Shown here: positions 34,591 through 43,953 of the stretch, piece by piece
Layout: each line of letters opens with the position of its first letter
How positions within the stretch are numbered: position 1 is the first letter of the stretch
Assembly: GCA_035310145.1 (NCBI GenBank)
Contig: DATGEL010000044.1
Span: forward strand, 1-64,000
Origin: Dehalococcoidia bacterium
Lineage (GTDB): Bacteria; Chloroflexota; Dehalococcoidia; CAUJGQ01
Direction of reading: 5' to 3'
DNA length: 64,000 nt
Program-made: the position numbers and the translations under genes
Notes under the pieces: model-generated
What the model was told of the DNA's origin: nothing
The model's database searches: none
The model's input: the letters and a program-made list of their open reading frames with translations, nothing else

Positions 34591-34947
34591 CTACCAGCGC
34601 TCGCGCCGTCCGCCGCCCGACGAGCGAGCGCCGCCGCCCTGGCTGCGGAAGCAGTCCGAGCAGTAGACCGGCTTGTCGCCACGTGGCTCGAAGGGCACGC
34701 GCGCCTCTTTGCCGCAGCTCGCGCAGGTGGCGCTGAACATCTCGCGCTGGCCACCGGAGCCGCCGCCCGAGTTGGAGCCGCCGGAACCGTAGCTGTCACG
34801 GCCAGCGCGTCGCGCCGCGCGGCATTCCGGGCAACGCCGCGGCTCGTTGGTGAACCCCTTCTGAGCGTGGAACTCCTGTTCGCCCGCCGTGAAGGTAAAG
34901 GAGGCGCCGCAATCGGCGCAGGTCAAGGTCTTGTCGGTGTACGTCAC
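34591..34947 (-). CDS. Two-zinc-ribbon protein with Gly-rich linker
   Basis: The GTG at 34947 (AAAGGG upstream) gives 118 residues. The first CxxC pairs are LTCADCGASFTFTAGEQEFHAQKGFTNEPRRCPECRAARR, the probable zinc-ribbon of the CxxC_CXXC_SSSS type. A Gly/Ser linker follows, then a second ribbon FSATCASCGKEARVPFEPRGDKPVYCSDCFRSQ. The Arg/Gly-rich tail suggests nucleic-acid binding. Similar proteins are widespread in Chloroflexota and candidate phyla, with no known role. Confidence 0.85.
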   Translation of the reverse strand: MTYTDKTLTCADCGASFTFTAGEQEFHAQKGFTNEPRRCPECRAARRAGRDSYGSGGSNSGGGSGGQREMFSATCASCGKEARVPFEPRGDKPVYCSDCFRSQGGGARSSGGGRRERW

Positions 34948-35169
34948 CCGCTGACCCTTTCGTGGAATGCGGGTCGGCTTCGGTCATCGAGCGCGGAGCG
35001 AGGCACACGGTGCGACGGACGCGGCGCATGAAGGAAGAGTTCCCCAATTACTATGATACACCATCCAGGCGCCGCGGTAGAGAGCCTGGCGCCCCGGTTG
35101 CACCCCGGCGCTGGGCCACAGTAGCGTGGGCGCACGGGCCCGCGCCGGGGCAGCGGGCAGGGGGAGTGG

Positions 35170-36357
35170 ATGGGCGCACTGGACGGCTTCCGCGTGCTGG
35201 ATCTCTCGCAGATCGTGCAGGGGCCGCAGGCCGGCGCCTTGCTGGCCGATCTCGGCGCCGACGTGGTCAAGATCGAGCTGCCCCGCCTGGGCGATATCTC
35301 CCGCTGGATCCCGATCTCGAGCGCGGACCGTCGCTCCGCCTACTTCTTCGCCTGCAACCGCGGCAAGCGCTCGGTCACGCTCGACCTGCACGTGCCGGAG
35401 GCGCGCGCGGCGTTGCTGCGGCTCTGCGAGACGGCCGACGTGCTGATGCACTCCTTCACGCCCGGCGTGATGGAACGCTGGGAACTGGGCTACGAGCAGA
35501 TCGCGCCGCGCCTGCCGCGCCTCGTCTACGCCACGGCCAGCGCCTTCGGGCCGGCCGGTCCGGACGCGGAGCGCGAGGGCGCCGACCTGGCCGGACAGGC
35601 CGCCGGCGGCCTGATCCGCGCCACGGGCGAGGACGGCGACTTCCCCTCGCCCGTCGGCGCCGTGGTGGCCGACCACTGCGGTTCGCAGAACCTGGTGGCG
35701 GGCATTCTCGCCGCGCTGCTGGCGCGCGAACGCACGGGCCGCGGTCAGCGCGTCGATGTCTCGCTGCTCGGCGGCCAGGTCTGGGCACAGGCCAGCGAGA
35801 TCACGCACTATCTGCTCTCCGGCAGTCTGCCCGGCCGCGCCAACCGCGGCCACGGCCTGTTGCCCACGCTCTACCGCATCTTCGCCACCGCCGACGGCCA
35901 TCTCGCCATCGTCGGCGCAGGCGGCGCCCTCTGGCCCGGCTTCTGCCGCGCACTCGACCGCCCGGACCTGATCGACGATTCGCGTTTCGCAGACGAGGCT
36001 GAGCGCGGCCGGCATCTGCCCGAACTGGTCGCCGCGGTCGCAGAGCAGCTCGCCACGCGCACGACGGCGGCATGGTGCGATCGCCTGCGCGCCGAGCAGC
36101 AGCGCTACGCTCCTGTGCGTGACTACGCCGAGCTGGCGGCCGACCCGCAGCTCTGGGCGAACGGCTATCTGGTGGAGGTCGAGCATCCGCAGTTCGGCCG
36201 TCAGCGCATCGTCGGCACGCCCGTGCGGTTCAGCGATACCCCCTCGCGGCCGGGCACGGCGGCGCCGGAGCTGGGCCAGCACACCGAGGCCGTCCTGCTC
36301 GACGCGGGCTTCACCTGGGACGAGATCGCCGCCCTGCGCGAAGAAGGCGCCTGGTAG
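35170..36357 (+). CDS. CoA-transferase family III (CaiB/BaiF type), gene 1
   Basis: The product has 395 residues. Typical blocks are LDGFRVLDLSQIVQGPQAGALLADLGADVVKIELP at the N-terminus, RGKRSVTLDLHVPEARAALLRL and GADLAGQAAGGL (catalytic Asp region). GRGQRVDVSLL and the terminal PELGQHTEAVLLDAGFTWDEIAAL complete the pattern. These enzymes move CoA between carboxylic acids via an Asp-acyl intermediate. Substrates range from carnitine to bile acids and aromatics, and cannot be told here. It has two relatives in the window (47902-49125 and 63841 onward), which differ strongly and are not recent duplicates. Confidence 0.94.
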   Translation: MGALDGFRVLDLSQIVQGPQAGALLADLGADVVKIELPRLGDISRWIPISSADRRSAYFFACNRGKRSVTLDLHVPEARAALLRLCETADVLMHSFTPGVMERWELGYEQIAPRLPRLVYATASAFGPAGPDAEREGADLAGQAAGGLIRATGEDGDFPSPVGAVVADHCGSQNLVAGILAALLARERTGRGQRVDVSLLGGQVWAQASEITHYLLSGSLPGRANRGHGLLPTLYRIFATADGHLAIVGAGGALWPGFCRALDRPDLIDDSRFADEAERGRHLPELVAAVAEQLATRTTAAWCDRLRAEQQRYAPVRDYAELAADPQLWANGYLVEVEHPQFGRQRIVGTPVRFSDTPSRPGTAAPELGQHTEAVLLDAGFTWDEIAALREEGAW

Positions 36358-36471
36358 CCCGGCGCGCAACTCGCTTGCCGTACCCGCCAAGCCGGCATCG
36401 CGCCCCGCGCTCGTACAGGTGGCCGCGGCGCCTCGCCTTCAGCCGCAACCGTCCCGCAATAGATCTCCCTA

Positions 36472-36486
36472 TCCCTAGTATTGGGG
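36472..36486. repeat. Palindromic CCCTAGTATTGGGG repeat, copy 1
   Basis: It forms the last codons of the histidine kinase gene on the minus strand (CCC CAA TAC TAG), supplying its stop. The same core is present at 57486-57515 at the end of an unrelated gene. Confidence 0.7.
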
Positions 36487-38394
36487 GCCAGGAGATGAAC
36501 CGGGGGATGCGGGCCGCCGCGAGATAGCCGCCAGCGCCTCGCGCAGTTGCGGGGCGCTGAACGGCTTCGGCAGCACCGCCTGCGCCCCGGCGGCCTCCAT
36601 GTCGTCTCCCGCCAGCTCGATGCCCCAACCGGTGACGAGCACGCAGGCGCTCTCATAGCCGGCGGCGCGCATCGCCGCCAGCAGTTGCATGCCGTTCATC
36701 CCCGGCATGCCCAGGTCGGTCAGCACCACGTCGTAGCACCGCGGCCCTGCGGCGAGCAGCGCCAGCGCCTCGGCGCCGCCGCCGGCCGGCGTCACCGTGT
36801 GGCCGTCTACTTCCAGCATCAGCCGCGTGGTGGTCAATATCTGCGGCTCGTCGTCCACCAGCAGAATGCGCAGGGGACCGCCGGCAACCGGCTCCGGGAC
36901 TGGCTCGGCCTGTTCGGCGCGACGGAAGGGAAAGATGATCGTGAAGGCCGTGCCCCGCCCCGGCGCGCTGTCCACCTCGATGCGCCCACCCAGCCGCGCC
37001 ACGATGCCGTAGGACATGCTCAGCCCGAGGCCGGCGCCGCGTGTGCCCTTCGTGCTGAAAAACGGGTCGAACACGCGCCGCCGCACCTCGTCCGTCATGC
37101 CGGTGCCCGTGTCGGCCACCTGCACCTGCACCGTGTCGCCCACCTGCCGCGCCCGCAGGGTGATCGCGCCGCCGTGCGGCAGCGCGTCCACCGCGTTGAA
37201 GACCATGTTGACCAGCACCTCGCGCAGCTCGGAGGGATTGCCCACGAGCGGCGGCAGTGGCTCGTCGTCCACGCTCACGTCGATCGTCACGCCGGTCTGC
37301 TGGGCGCGGTCGCGCCAGCGGGGCCGCGTGAACTCCAGCACGTCGCGCAGCACGACACCCACCTCCATGGCACCGATGGAGGGTCGGCGGCTGATGCCGG
37401 AGAAGGTTTGCAGCCTCTTCACCGTCTCCTCGCCGTCGCGTGCCGCCTGCCGCACGACTTCGAGGTGTGGCGCGAGGCGCGGCGCCACGTCGAGGCCGGA
37501 CATCAGCCCTAGCAGCAGCTCGCAGCGGCCGAGGATGATCGCCAGCATGTTGTTGAAGTCGTGGGCGATGCCGCTGGCCATCTCGCCCAGCGCCCGCAGC
37601 CGCTCGCTCTCTTCCACCCGCTCACGCGCGCGTCGCATCTCCGTTACGTCGCGCAGAATCAGCGTGGTCGTGCCGCCGGAGGCGTCGTTGGCGTACGAGA
37701 TCGACGCTTCCACCGGAAACTCCTGGCCGTCGGAGCGGCGCGCCTGCATCGCGCGCGGCGCGACGTGACCGGCCGGCCCGGCATCGAAAGGCAGGCGCTC
37801 CCGCTCCCCAGTCCACGCGGGGAGAAAGCGGTCGATCGGTTGCCCCAGCGCTTCCGCGGCCATGCACTGGAACGATTGCTCGGCGGCACGGTTGAAGAGG
37901 GTGATAGATTCGGCGCAGTCGAAGGAGACGATCGCGTCCATCGCCGAAGCGACGATGCCCGCCAGCCGTTCGGCGGTGGCCTGCAGCGCCGCCTCGGCCT
38001 GGCGCCGGGCGGCGCGCTGCGCCCGCTGCTCCAGCGCGCTTTCCACCACCTGGCCGAGCCGCGCCAGCCGGTCCTTGAGCAGGTAGTCCGTGGCGCCGGC
38101 CTTCATGCACTCCAGCGCATCTTCTTCGATGTAGCCGGTGACGACGACGAAGGGCACGTCCAGCCCGCGTTGCTGCAGCAGGTGCAGGGCGGCCATTGCA
38201 TCGAACCCGGGCAGGCGGAAGTCGGCGAAAATAATCTGCGGCGGCGTGTCTGTAGTCAGGGCCGCGAGGTAGTCGGCCTCGCCGGCCGCCATCTGCCATT
38301 CGGGCGCGAAGCCGGCCCGCCGCAGCTCATGGATCACGAGCTCGGCGTCGGCACGCACGTCTTCCAGGATCAGCACGCGCAACGACCTCGCCAT
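36475..38394 (-). CDS. Hybrid histidine kinase, REC-PAS-kinase-REC
   Basis: The ATG at 38394 (GAGGG upstream) gives 639 residues. An N-terminal receiver (Asp58 in IIFADFRLPG) is followed by a PAS domain at about 145-255 and by HisKA with the phosphorylated His278 in GEMASGIAHDFNNMLAI. The HATPase region has NMVFNAVDALPHGG, VADTGTGM and GAGLGLSMSYGIV. A C-terminal receiver (DVVLTDLGMPGMNG) completes it. There is no membrane segment, so it senses a cytoplasmic signal through PAS. It is a phosphorelay protein rather than a simple pair and has no separate regulator next to it. The final residues PQY come from a dispersed repeat. Confidence 0.94.
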   Translation of the reverse strand: MARSLRVLILEDVRADAELVIHELRRAGFAPEWQMAAGEADYLAALTTDTPPQIIFADFRLPGFDAMAALHLLQQRGLDVPFVVVTGYIEEDALECMKAGATDYLLKDRLARLGQVVESALEQRAQRAARRQAEAALQATAERLAGIVASAMDAIVSFDCAESITLFNRAAEQSFQCMAAEALGQPIDRFLPAWTGERERLPFDAGPAGHVAPRAMQARRSDGQEFPVEASISYANDASGGTTTLILRDVTEMRRARERVEESERLRALGEMASGIAHDFNNMLAIILGRCELLLGLMSGLDVAPRLAPHLEVVRQAARDGEETVKRLQTFSGISRRPSIGAMEVGVVLRDVLEFTRPRWRDRAQQTGVTIDVSVDDEPLPPLVGNPSELREVLVNMVFNAVDALPHGGAITLRARQVGDTVQVQVADTGTGMTDEVRRRVFDPFFSTKGTRGAGLGLSMSYGIVARLGGRIEVDSAPGRGTAFTIIFPFRRAEQAEPVPEPVAGGPLRILLVDDEPQILTTTRLMLEVDGHTVTPAGGGAEALALLAAGPRCYDVVLTDLGMPGMNGMQLLAAMRAAGYESACVLVTGWGIELAGDDMEAAGAQAVLPKPFSAPQLREALAAISRRPASPGSSPGPQY

Positions 38395-38691
38395 GATGCC
38401 CTCACTGCAGCGCTGCGCGGGTGCCGTCACCCGTGTCCCCTACTATAAACGCCGGGCGGCGCGGATTCTGTCGACCCAAATCGTCCGTGCAACGGTTATC
38501 TGGCAACCTCGGCGCCGTGGCGGAGATCGAAGCGACACGGCTGTGCTGCGCAGCGCGGCGCTCCTGTCTCAGGATCGGTTCACGGCCTCGGGGGTTTGAG
38601 CGGCTGCCCACGCGTTGAGTGGGCAACACGGCGCAACGTCTCACGCGGCGCCCGCGTCCACTGCATAAGGAAGCGGCAGGGAGGCAAGACG
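38395..38691. other. Divergent intergenic region
   Basis: About 300 bases lie between the hybrid kinase and the secreted-protein gene. No coding, RNA or clear promoter element was found beyond the GGGAGG ribosome site at its right end. Confidence 0.4.
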
Positions 38692-39555
38692 ATGGCCGAC
38701 AAGGTTTGCAAGCTGGCGGGCGCCCGCCTCGTGGCGGGTGTGCTGACAGCAGCAGCGCTGGCACTGCTGGCGGCGTTCGCCCCCGCGAACCGCGGCGGCA
38801 CGCCCGCCGCACACGCGCATCGCGCCCAGGCCACGCCGTCCGCCGCCGGGCAAGAGCACAGCTTCGCGGTCAGCGACACCGGCACGACGCTGACCGTCGG
38901 CGTGGGCGACCTGATCGCCCTGCGCTTCGGCGCCGTGCGCGGGCTGAGCCTCAGCGGTCCAGACCCCGCCGTGCTCTCGCCCCTGCCCGGCCCCAGCAGC
39001 GACACCGCGCTCTTCGCGGCGGCCGCTCCTGGCAGCACGACGATCGACGCCACCGGCGGCCCGCCCTGTCCGGGGCCGATCTGCCCGGCGATCGCCTTCG
39101 TCTTCAAGGTGACGATCGTGGTCATGGTGACGCCGCCACCCGCGCTGACGGTCACGTATCAGCCGGGCTGGAACCTCGTCTCCATGCCGCCGACCGGCCG
39201 GCTGCCGGTGGACGCCTTCGCCTGGGATGCCGATAAGGGGGCGTACACACGCGTCGCCGCCGGCGATCCGCTGCTGCCCGGCCACGGCTACTGGGCCACG
39301 TTCGATCGGCAGACCACGCTGGCCTTGCCCGACGCCACGCACGACGTGGTGCAGCTCGGCGGGCCGGCGGGCGCCTGGCTGCTGGCCGGCGATCCGGACG
39401 GCGTCGCGCCAGCGGCGATCAGCGGCGACGGCGGCGCCTTCGCCTGGGACGCCGCGGCTCAGCGCTACGTCAGCACGAGCAGCATCCAGCCGGGCACCGG
39501 CGCCTGGGTGCTGGCTGAGAGCGGTCTTGTGAGCGTCGGCGGACCCCGCCGTTAG
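38692..39555 (+). CDS. Secreted protein sharing the 'GWNLVS' C-terminal domain
   Basis: The ATG at 38692 (GGGAGGCAAGACG upstream) gives 287 residues. A signal peptide (LVAGVLTAAALALLAAFA) is cut near AAHA. The middle region (HSFAVSDTGTTLTVGVGDLIALRFG..., ending ICPAIAFVFKVTIVVMVTPPP) is a beta-rich domain, with a Cys pair in GGPPCPGPICPAI. The last 135 residues (TVTYQPGWNLVSMPPTG, ...GHGYWATFDRQTTLALP..., GTGAWVLAESGLV) repeat the terminal domain of the large Ig-repeat protein. Its function is unknown, but the shared domain suggests a common surface-attachment or sorting role. Confidence 0.82.
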   Translation: MADKVCKLAGARLVAGVLTAAALALLAAFAPANRGGTPAAHAHRAQATPSAAGQEHSFAVSDTGTTLTVGVGDLIALRFGAVRGLSLSGPDPAVLSPLPGPSSDTALFAAAAPGSTTIDATGGPPCPGPICPAIAFVFKVTIVVMVTPPPALTVTYQPGWNLVSMPPTGRLPVDAFAWDADKGAYTRVAAGDPLLPGHGYWATFDRQTTLALPDATHDVVQLGGPAGAWLLAGDPDGVAPAAISGDGGAFAWDAAAQRYVSTSSIQPGTGAWVLAESGLVSVGGPRR

Positions 39556-39577
39556 CCGGGCGCCGGGCAGGCGTGCG

Positions 39578-41212
39578 TTACGGGCCAAGTCGGATCAGCA
39601 GTACGCCGCCGGCGTGGTCCTTCGCCTGCGATACGGAGCCGACCGCGTAGCGCAGCTTGCCGAGCGCCTGCCAGGGCACGTCGCCGCCGCCGTCGCCGCC
39701 GGCCGCCTGCTGCGCCAGCGCGACGATGCGTTTCACGTTCACGTACCAGGTGAGGGCGCGATCCTTCGGCAGTTGCGTCAGCGCGTCCCTGAAGTCTGCG
39801 TCGTCGGCCAGCGCGTGCGCCGGGGCCAATGCGCCTTGCAGGACGCCGTTGCCGAAACCCGCGAGCAACTCATCGCCCGCCACCGTGACCGCCGCGTTTT
39901 CGTCCGGGTTGTCGGGGTTGGCGATCTGGTACAGCCGCGCGCCGGCCACGCTGATCGTCGTGGCGGGCGTGCCCTGCTGCGCGGCGAAGTCGGCGATCTT
40001 GTCCAGCGCCTGCTGCACCGCCGCCGGATCGTCCGCAATCGCGCCGGCCAGCGCCCAGAGGCCGTTCGTCGAGGCGCCGCTCGCCCCCAGCGCAAAGCCG
40101 TACTCGCCGGTGAGGTGCGCCAGCAGGTCCTTCTCCGCGTCGAAGCCCAGCTGCTGCGAGAGCTGGTTGAGAGTGTCGTTGAACTGGGCGACGCTGCCGG
40201 CCGCATCGGGGCTGCTGCCGTACTGCTGCAGCGCCCGGCGGATGCCCTTAATGTAACTGTCGTACAGATCGTTACCGGCGAAGAAGAAGAGGGCGTCGGC
40301 CGGCGCCTGGTGCGCGAGATGACTGTCGGCGGGCGCGGCGCGCAGCGTCACCGCACTCTTCGCCGGGTCGATGTCGACGGTCTGGAACTCGAAGCGCACG
40401 CCGTCGCTCTCGGACGAGAAGGCGAAGGCCTCGGCGGCCTTGTCCAGGCCGGCCGACTGCAGCAGATCCTGAGTGGACTGGCTGCCGGCCTGCGCGGGCG
40501 CCAGCGAGGCGGCGAGATCGCCCAGCCGCGCGAGATTCAGGTAGACGAAGGCGAGCGGATCGGCGGAGACGGCGGCGCGCGCGTCCCGGTATCCCTTCGT
40601 GCTGGCAAGCGCCTTGCCCTTGCCGCCGTTCAGGTCGAGCACGGTTTGCGCCAGGTCGGTGCTGCTGGCGAGCATCAGGTAGCGGCCCTGGTGCGTCACG
40701 GCCAGCGGGCTGCCAGCGCCCGCGGCGGGATAGGTGCGAATCGTCAGACCACGGTAGCTGCTGTCGCTCCCCGGCGCACCGCTCTCCTGGGCCAGTTCAT
40801 CCAGCTTGCTCGTGGCGTGCTGCCAGGCTTTATCGCCATCCGTGACCGAAAGCACGGCCAGGCCGCCAGGCTGGGAGCCGTCGAGACTGGTGATGGCCAG
40901 CGTCGCCTCGCCGCCGAGATACGGCGCCACGTCCTTGTCCCAGTCGAGGCCGGCCTGCGTGAGGCCGTCGTTGCGGCCGCTGCGCGCCTGCTTGTCGAGG
41001 CCGAGTCGTTGCATCAGCGCCGCGAGCTGCAGCCACTGGCGTGAGCTGGCGTCGGTGTTCACCGTGGCGTACAGCGCCACGTCATCCGGCACCAGCCGGG
41101 CGGTGTCGCCCGTGCCCGACTGGCCGCTCATCGCACGAATCACCACGACCGAGCCGCCGGCGACGAGCGCTGCGGCAATGATTAATCCGATCAGGGGCAA
41201 CTTCAGCCGCAT
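39578..41212 (-). CDS. DUF3352 family exported protein
   Basis: The product has 544 residues. The N-terminal signal anchor is LPLIGLIIAAALVAGGSVVVIRAM. The rest (LVPDDVALYATVNTD, VLSVTDGDKAWQHATSKLDEL, YRGLTIRTYPA, VTHQGRYLMLASSTDLAQTVLDL, and ALFFFAGNDLYDSYI later) fits DUF3352, in which two halves resemble each other. Such proteins lie outside the membrane in Chloroflexota and Cyanobacteria and have no known activity. It overlaps nothing and lies convergent to the secreted 'GWNLVS' protein gene, 22 bases away. Confidence 0.88.
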   Translation of the reverse strand: MRLKLPLIGLIIAAALVAGGSVVVIRAMSGQSGTGDTARLVPDDVALYATVNTDASSRQWLQLAALMQRLGLDKQARSGRNDGLTQAGLDWDKDVAPYLGGEATLAITSLDGSQPGGLAVLSVTDGDKAWQHATSKLDELAQESGAPGSDSSYRGLTIRTYPAAGAGSPLAVTHQGRYLMLASSTDLAQTVLDLNGGKGKALASTKGYRDARAAVSADPLAFVYLNLARLGDLAASLAPAQAGSQSTQDLLQSAGLDKAAEAFAFSSESDGVRFEFQTVDIDPAKSAVTLRAAPADSHLAHQAPADALFFFAGNDLYDSYIKGIRRALQQYGSSPDAAGSVAQFNDTLNQLSQQLGFDAEKDLLAHLTGEYGFALGASGASTNGLWALAGAIADDPAAVQQALDKIADFAAQQGTPATTISVAGARLYQIANPDNPDENAAVTVAGDELLAGFGNGVLQGALAPAHALADDADFRDALTQLPKDRALTWYVNVKRIVALAQQAAGGDGGGDVPWQALGKLRYAVGSVSQAKDHAGGVLLIRLGP

Positions 41213-41561
41213 ACTTCCTGCTTTCGCCGCCGGCGCCGTCTACGTCGCACGGCCGGCCCAGGCGGCACGATCCGCGCGGCCACGCCGCTGCGGCCAAGCG
41301 GCCGTTCTCCCTGTTCCCAGATTCCTGTTCTATGGATCATCGTCCGCCCACGGTCCGTCCGATAGAGGCTGCGGCGGAAAACCGTTGCGCCCGTGCGCGG
41401 TGCACTCCGACGGCTGCGCTGCGGCGAAATGAACGGCGCCGTCCAAGTCTGATGCGGCGGGGCCAGCCAGGCGTCCGCCGCGTCGGCAGCTTCACAGATC
41501 GCGGGTCGGCTTCTTCACCGAGCCCGCGCCGTTCTGCGCGAATACTTGGGTCAGTGCATCA
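41213..41561. other. Gap upstream of the DUF3352 gene
   Basis: About 350 bases with no recognisable gene. It should hold the promoter of the minus-strand DUF3352 gene. No clear elements. Confidence 0.35.
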
Positions 41562-41726
41562 ATGGCCACCCTAACCATATCCGTGGCGGAAGGAGACGGC
41601 GCCGGCAAAATGGAGATCAAGAGCCTCGTGCGGATTGCGATGATGGCCACGCGCTTGCTGCGCGTCGCCCGGTTCCGCGGGCGGCGGGACATGGTTCCCG
41701 CCATCCAGTCACTTGCGGTGCGGTGA
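41562..41726 (+). CDS. Possible 54-residue small protein before the FHA gene
   Basis: The frame reads MATLTISVAEGDGAGKMEIKS and continues with an amphipathic basic stretch (RIAMMATRLLRVARFRGRRD) to a TGA 18 bases before the FHA gene. No strong ribosome site or homology is recognised. It is listed only because of its spacing and composition and may be chance. Confidence 0.25.
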   Translation: MATLTISVAEGDGAGKMEIKSLVRIAMMATRLLRVARFRGRRDMVPAIQSLAVR

Positions 41727-41744
41727 CATGCGATCGGGGATGCG

Positions 41745-42443
41745 ATGACGCGGGCTGCTCTGGTCTGGGCCGATGCTGAGCGCATGCGCATGGCGCCGCT
41801 GGCCGAGGATGCGGCGGCGATCATCGGCCGCGCCGAAGACGCGACGGTTCGCCTATCCGCGCGCACGGTCTCACGCTACCAGGCAGCCGTGACCTGCACC
41901 GCCGGCATCTTCGCCGTGCGGCAGCTGGGCGCCAGCAACCCCACCCTGGTGGACGGCACGGCGCTCTCGCCGCAGCAGGCGCCCATTGCCCTGCGCGACG
42001 GCGCCGCGATCGACGTGCCCGAGGTGCGGCTTACCTTTCACGACCTGGCGTCGGCCGACCGCGTTGAGTACCAGCTGCGCTGCGGCTTCTGCGCCCGTGT
42101 GGTGCAGCCGCGGGACCTGGCCTGCTGGTATTGCGGAACGTCGATCGACAGCGCGCCGAGCATTTACGCGGTGCAGCGCCGGGTTCGTTGCCGGCTGGTG
42201 GCGCGGGACGGCGCGGTCTTCGATCTGTGCCCGGGCGAGAGCCTGGCCTTCCGCGGCGCCGGCACGCCGGATCTCTGGCGCCAGGGCAGCCGGCCGCAGG
42301 TGCCGTCCGTGCTGGCGCGGGAGGACGGCGCCTGGCTGGTGCTGCCGCCGGACGCGGGAACGCCGCAGGGCAGCTGCCGCCCGCTGCGCTGCGGCACGGA
42401 GCTGCACACCGGCGCCGGCGCCTTCCTCGTGATCGTGCGCTGA
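41745..42443 (+). CDS. FHA domain protein with internal zinc ribbon
   Basis: The product has 232 residues. An N-terminal FHA-like domain (residues about 5-100: AAIIGRAEDATVRLSARTVSRYQAAV, then LRDGAAIDVPEVRLTF) would bind phosphothreonine. It is followed by a Cys4 zinc ribbon (LRCGFCARVVQPRDLACWYCGTS) and a C-terminal beta-rich segment. Such combinations act as adaptors in Ser/Thr-kinase signalling or secretion; no kinase is adjacent. The FHA Gly-Arg and Ser motifs are partly kept (IGRAED, SRYQA). Confidence 0.75.
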   Translation: MTRAALVWADAERMRMAPLAEDAAAIIGRAEDATVRLSARTVSRYQAAVTCTAGIFAVRQLGASNPTLVDGTALSPQQAPIALRDGAAIDVPEVRLTFHDLASADRVEYQLRCGFCARVVQPRDLACWYCGTSIDSAPSIYAVQRRVRCRLVARDGAVFDLCPGESLAFRGAGTPDLWRQGSRPQVPSVLAREDGAWLVLPPDAGTPQGSCRPLRCGTELHTGAGAFLVIVR

Positions 42444-42582
42444 ACTGGCGAGGGCTGGGAGATGCCGTGTGCAGGGCGCCAGCGGCACGCCGTGTGGCGG
42501 ATTCTCAACCCGCTCGTCTGCCGGGTCCCCACTGCAACTCCGGTTCAGCCGATGCACCGGAAATCCACCTCGCCGCGCGCCG

Positions 42583-43953
42583 TTACCGTGCGGCGCCGGC
42601 CGCCTTCTGCTCGTTTTGTTCCCTGAAGAACTCGACGAAGCGGAAGGCGGCACCGTGGGTGAGCTGGCCGTAGCTGCCGAACTGCGCCGTGTCCAGCGCC
42701 GGGTCGTCCAGCGGCTCCAGCTCCGCCGGCTCCGCGTGGAAGACGCGGCGGATGCCGTAGAGCGTGCTGCGCTCGGCCGGCAGCCGGCCCAGGTCGCGGG
42801 CGATGCGGCGCAGCTCGGCCGGCCGCACGAGCTGGCCGTTACCGGCGCCCGCCGCCGTGCTGATGCTCTCGTTGATCAGCGTGCCGCCCACGTCGTTGCC
42901 GCCCGCCGTCAGGCCGATCTGCGCCAGCCGCGTGCCTTCTTTCACCCACGAGACCTGGATGTTGGGGATGAAGCCGTTCAGCATCAGGCGCGAAACGGCG
43001 TACATCTTGATCACGTCCTGCCCGGTGGGGCCGGGGCGCAGGCCGCCGACGAGCTGCTTCTGGTACATCGGCGCCTCGCTGTGCACGAACGAAAGCGGCA
43101 CGAACTCGGTGAAGCCGCCCGTCTCCCGCTGAATCTCGCGCAGCGTGGCGATGTGCGCGGCGCGGTGCCGGTTCGTCTCCAGGTGGCCGTACATGATCGT
43201 CGACGTCGTGGGGATGCCGACGTGGTGCGCCTCGCTGATCACCTCGATCCACTGCGCTTTCGTGATCCGCCCGGGCGCGATGCGGTCGCGCACCTTCTGG
43301 TCGAGGATCTCAGCCGAGGTGCCCGGCAGCGAGCCGACGCCGGCTTCTTTGAGCCAGCCCAGATACTCGCGGATCGAGACGCGCGAGCGGATCGAGCCAT
43401 AGAGCACTTCTTCCGGCGAGAAGCCGTGGATGTGCAGGTCCGGCAGCGCCTTTTTCAGTTCGAGCGTGAGATCGACGTAGAGGCGGCCATCCATCTTCGG
43501 CGGCAGCCCCGCCTGCACGCAGACCTCGGTCGCGCCCAGGTCCCACGCCTGCTGCGCCCGCCTCACGATCTCCGAGGCGGGCAGGAAGTAGCCTTCTTCG
43601 GTGCGGTGGTCGCGGCTGAAGGCGCAGAAGCCGCAGTGCTTGATGCAGACGTTGGTGAAGTTGATGTTGCGGTTGAGCACGTAGGTCACGGTCTCGCCCA
43701 CGGCAGCGGCGCGCAGCTCGTCGGCGGCGATCACCAGCGCCTGGTAGTCGATGCCCGTGACGCCGAACAGCCGCTCGCCCTCATCGACCGAGACCTCTTC
43801 GCCGCCGAGGGCGCGTTCCAGCGTGTGCGCCACATCGGGCGAGAGCAGCGGCAACAGGCGCGCGGCAGCGCCGTGTTCCGCGCGGGCGGGCGAGAGGCGC
43901 AGCGGCCAGTCAAGCTGCCGGCCGGGAACGGGAACGCTGGTGAGATCGGTCAT
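42583..43953 (-). CDS. cofH: 7,8-didemethyl-8-hydroxy-5-deazariboflavin synthase, CofH subunit
   Basis: The ATG at 43953, in an ATGA overlap with cofG, gives 456 residues; the open frame continues upstream but belongs to the shadow of cofG. The radical SAM cluster cysteines are C103, C107 and C110 (NVCIKHCGFCAF). The family blocks are EGYFLPASEIVRRAQQAWDLGATEVCVQAGLPP, LHIHGFSPEEVLYG and TAGGNDVGGTLINESIS. CofH joins a tyrosine-derived fragment to 5-amino-6-ribitylamino-uracil, and CofG then forms the Fo chromophore of coenzyme F420. Confidence 0.96.
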   Translation of the reverse strand: MTDLTSVPVPGRQLDWPLRLSPARAEHGAAARLLPLLSPDVAHTLERALGGEEVSVDEGERLFGVTGIDYQALVIAADELRAAAVGETVTYVLNRNINFTNVCIKHCGFCAFSRDHRTEEGYFLPASEIVRRAQQAWDLGATEVCVQAGLPPKMDGRLYVDLTLELKKALPDLHIHGFSPEEVLYGSIRSRVSIREYLGWLKEAGVGSLPGTSAEILDQKVRDRIAPGRITKAQWIEVISEAHHVGIPTTSTIMYGHLETNRHRAAHIATLREIQRETGGFTEFVPLSFVHSEAPMYQKQLVGGLRPGPTGQDVIKMYAVSRLMLNGFIPNIQVSWVKEGTRLAQIGLTAGGNDVGGTLINESISTAAGAGNGQLVRPAELRRIARDLGRLPAERSTLYGIRRVFHAEPAELEPLDDPALDTAQFGSYGQLTHGAAFRFVEFFREQNEQKAAGAAR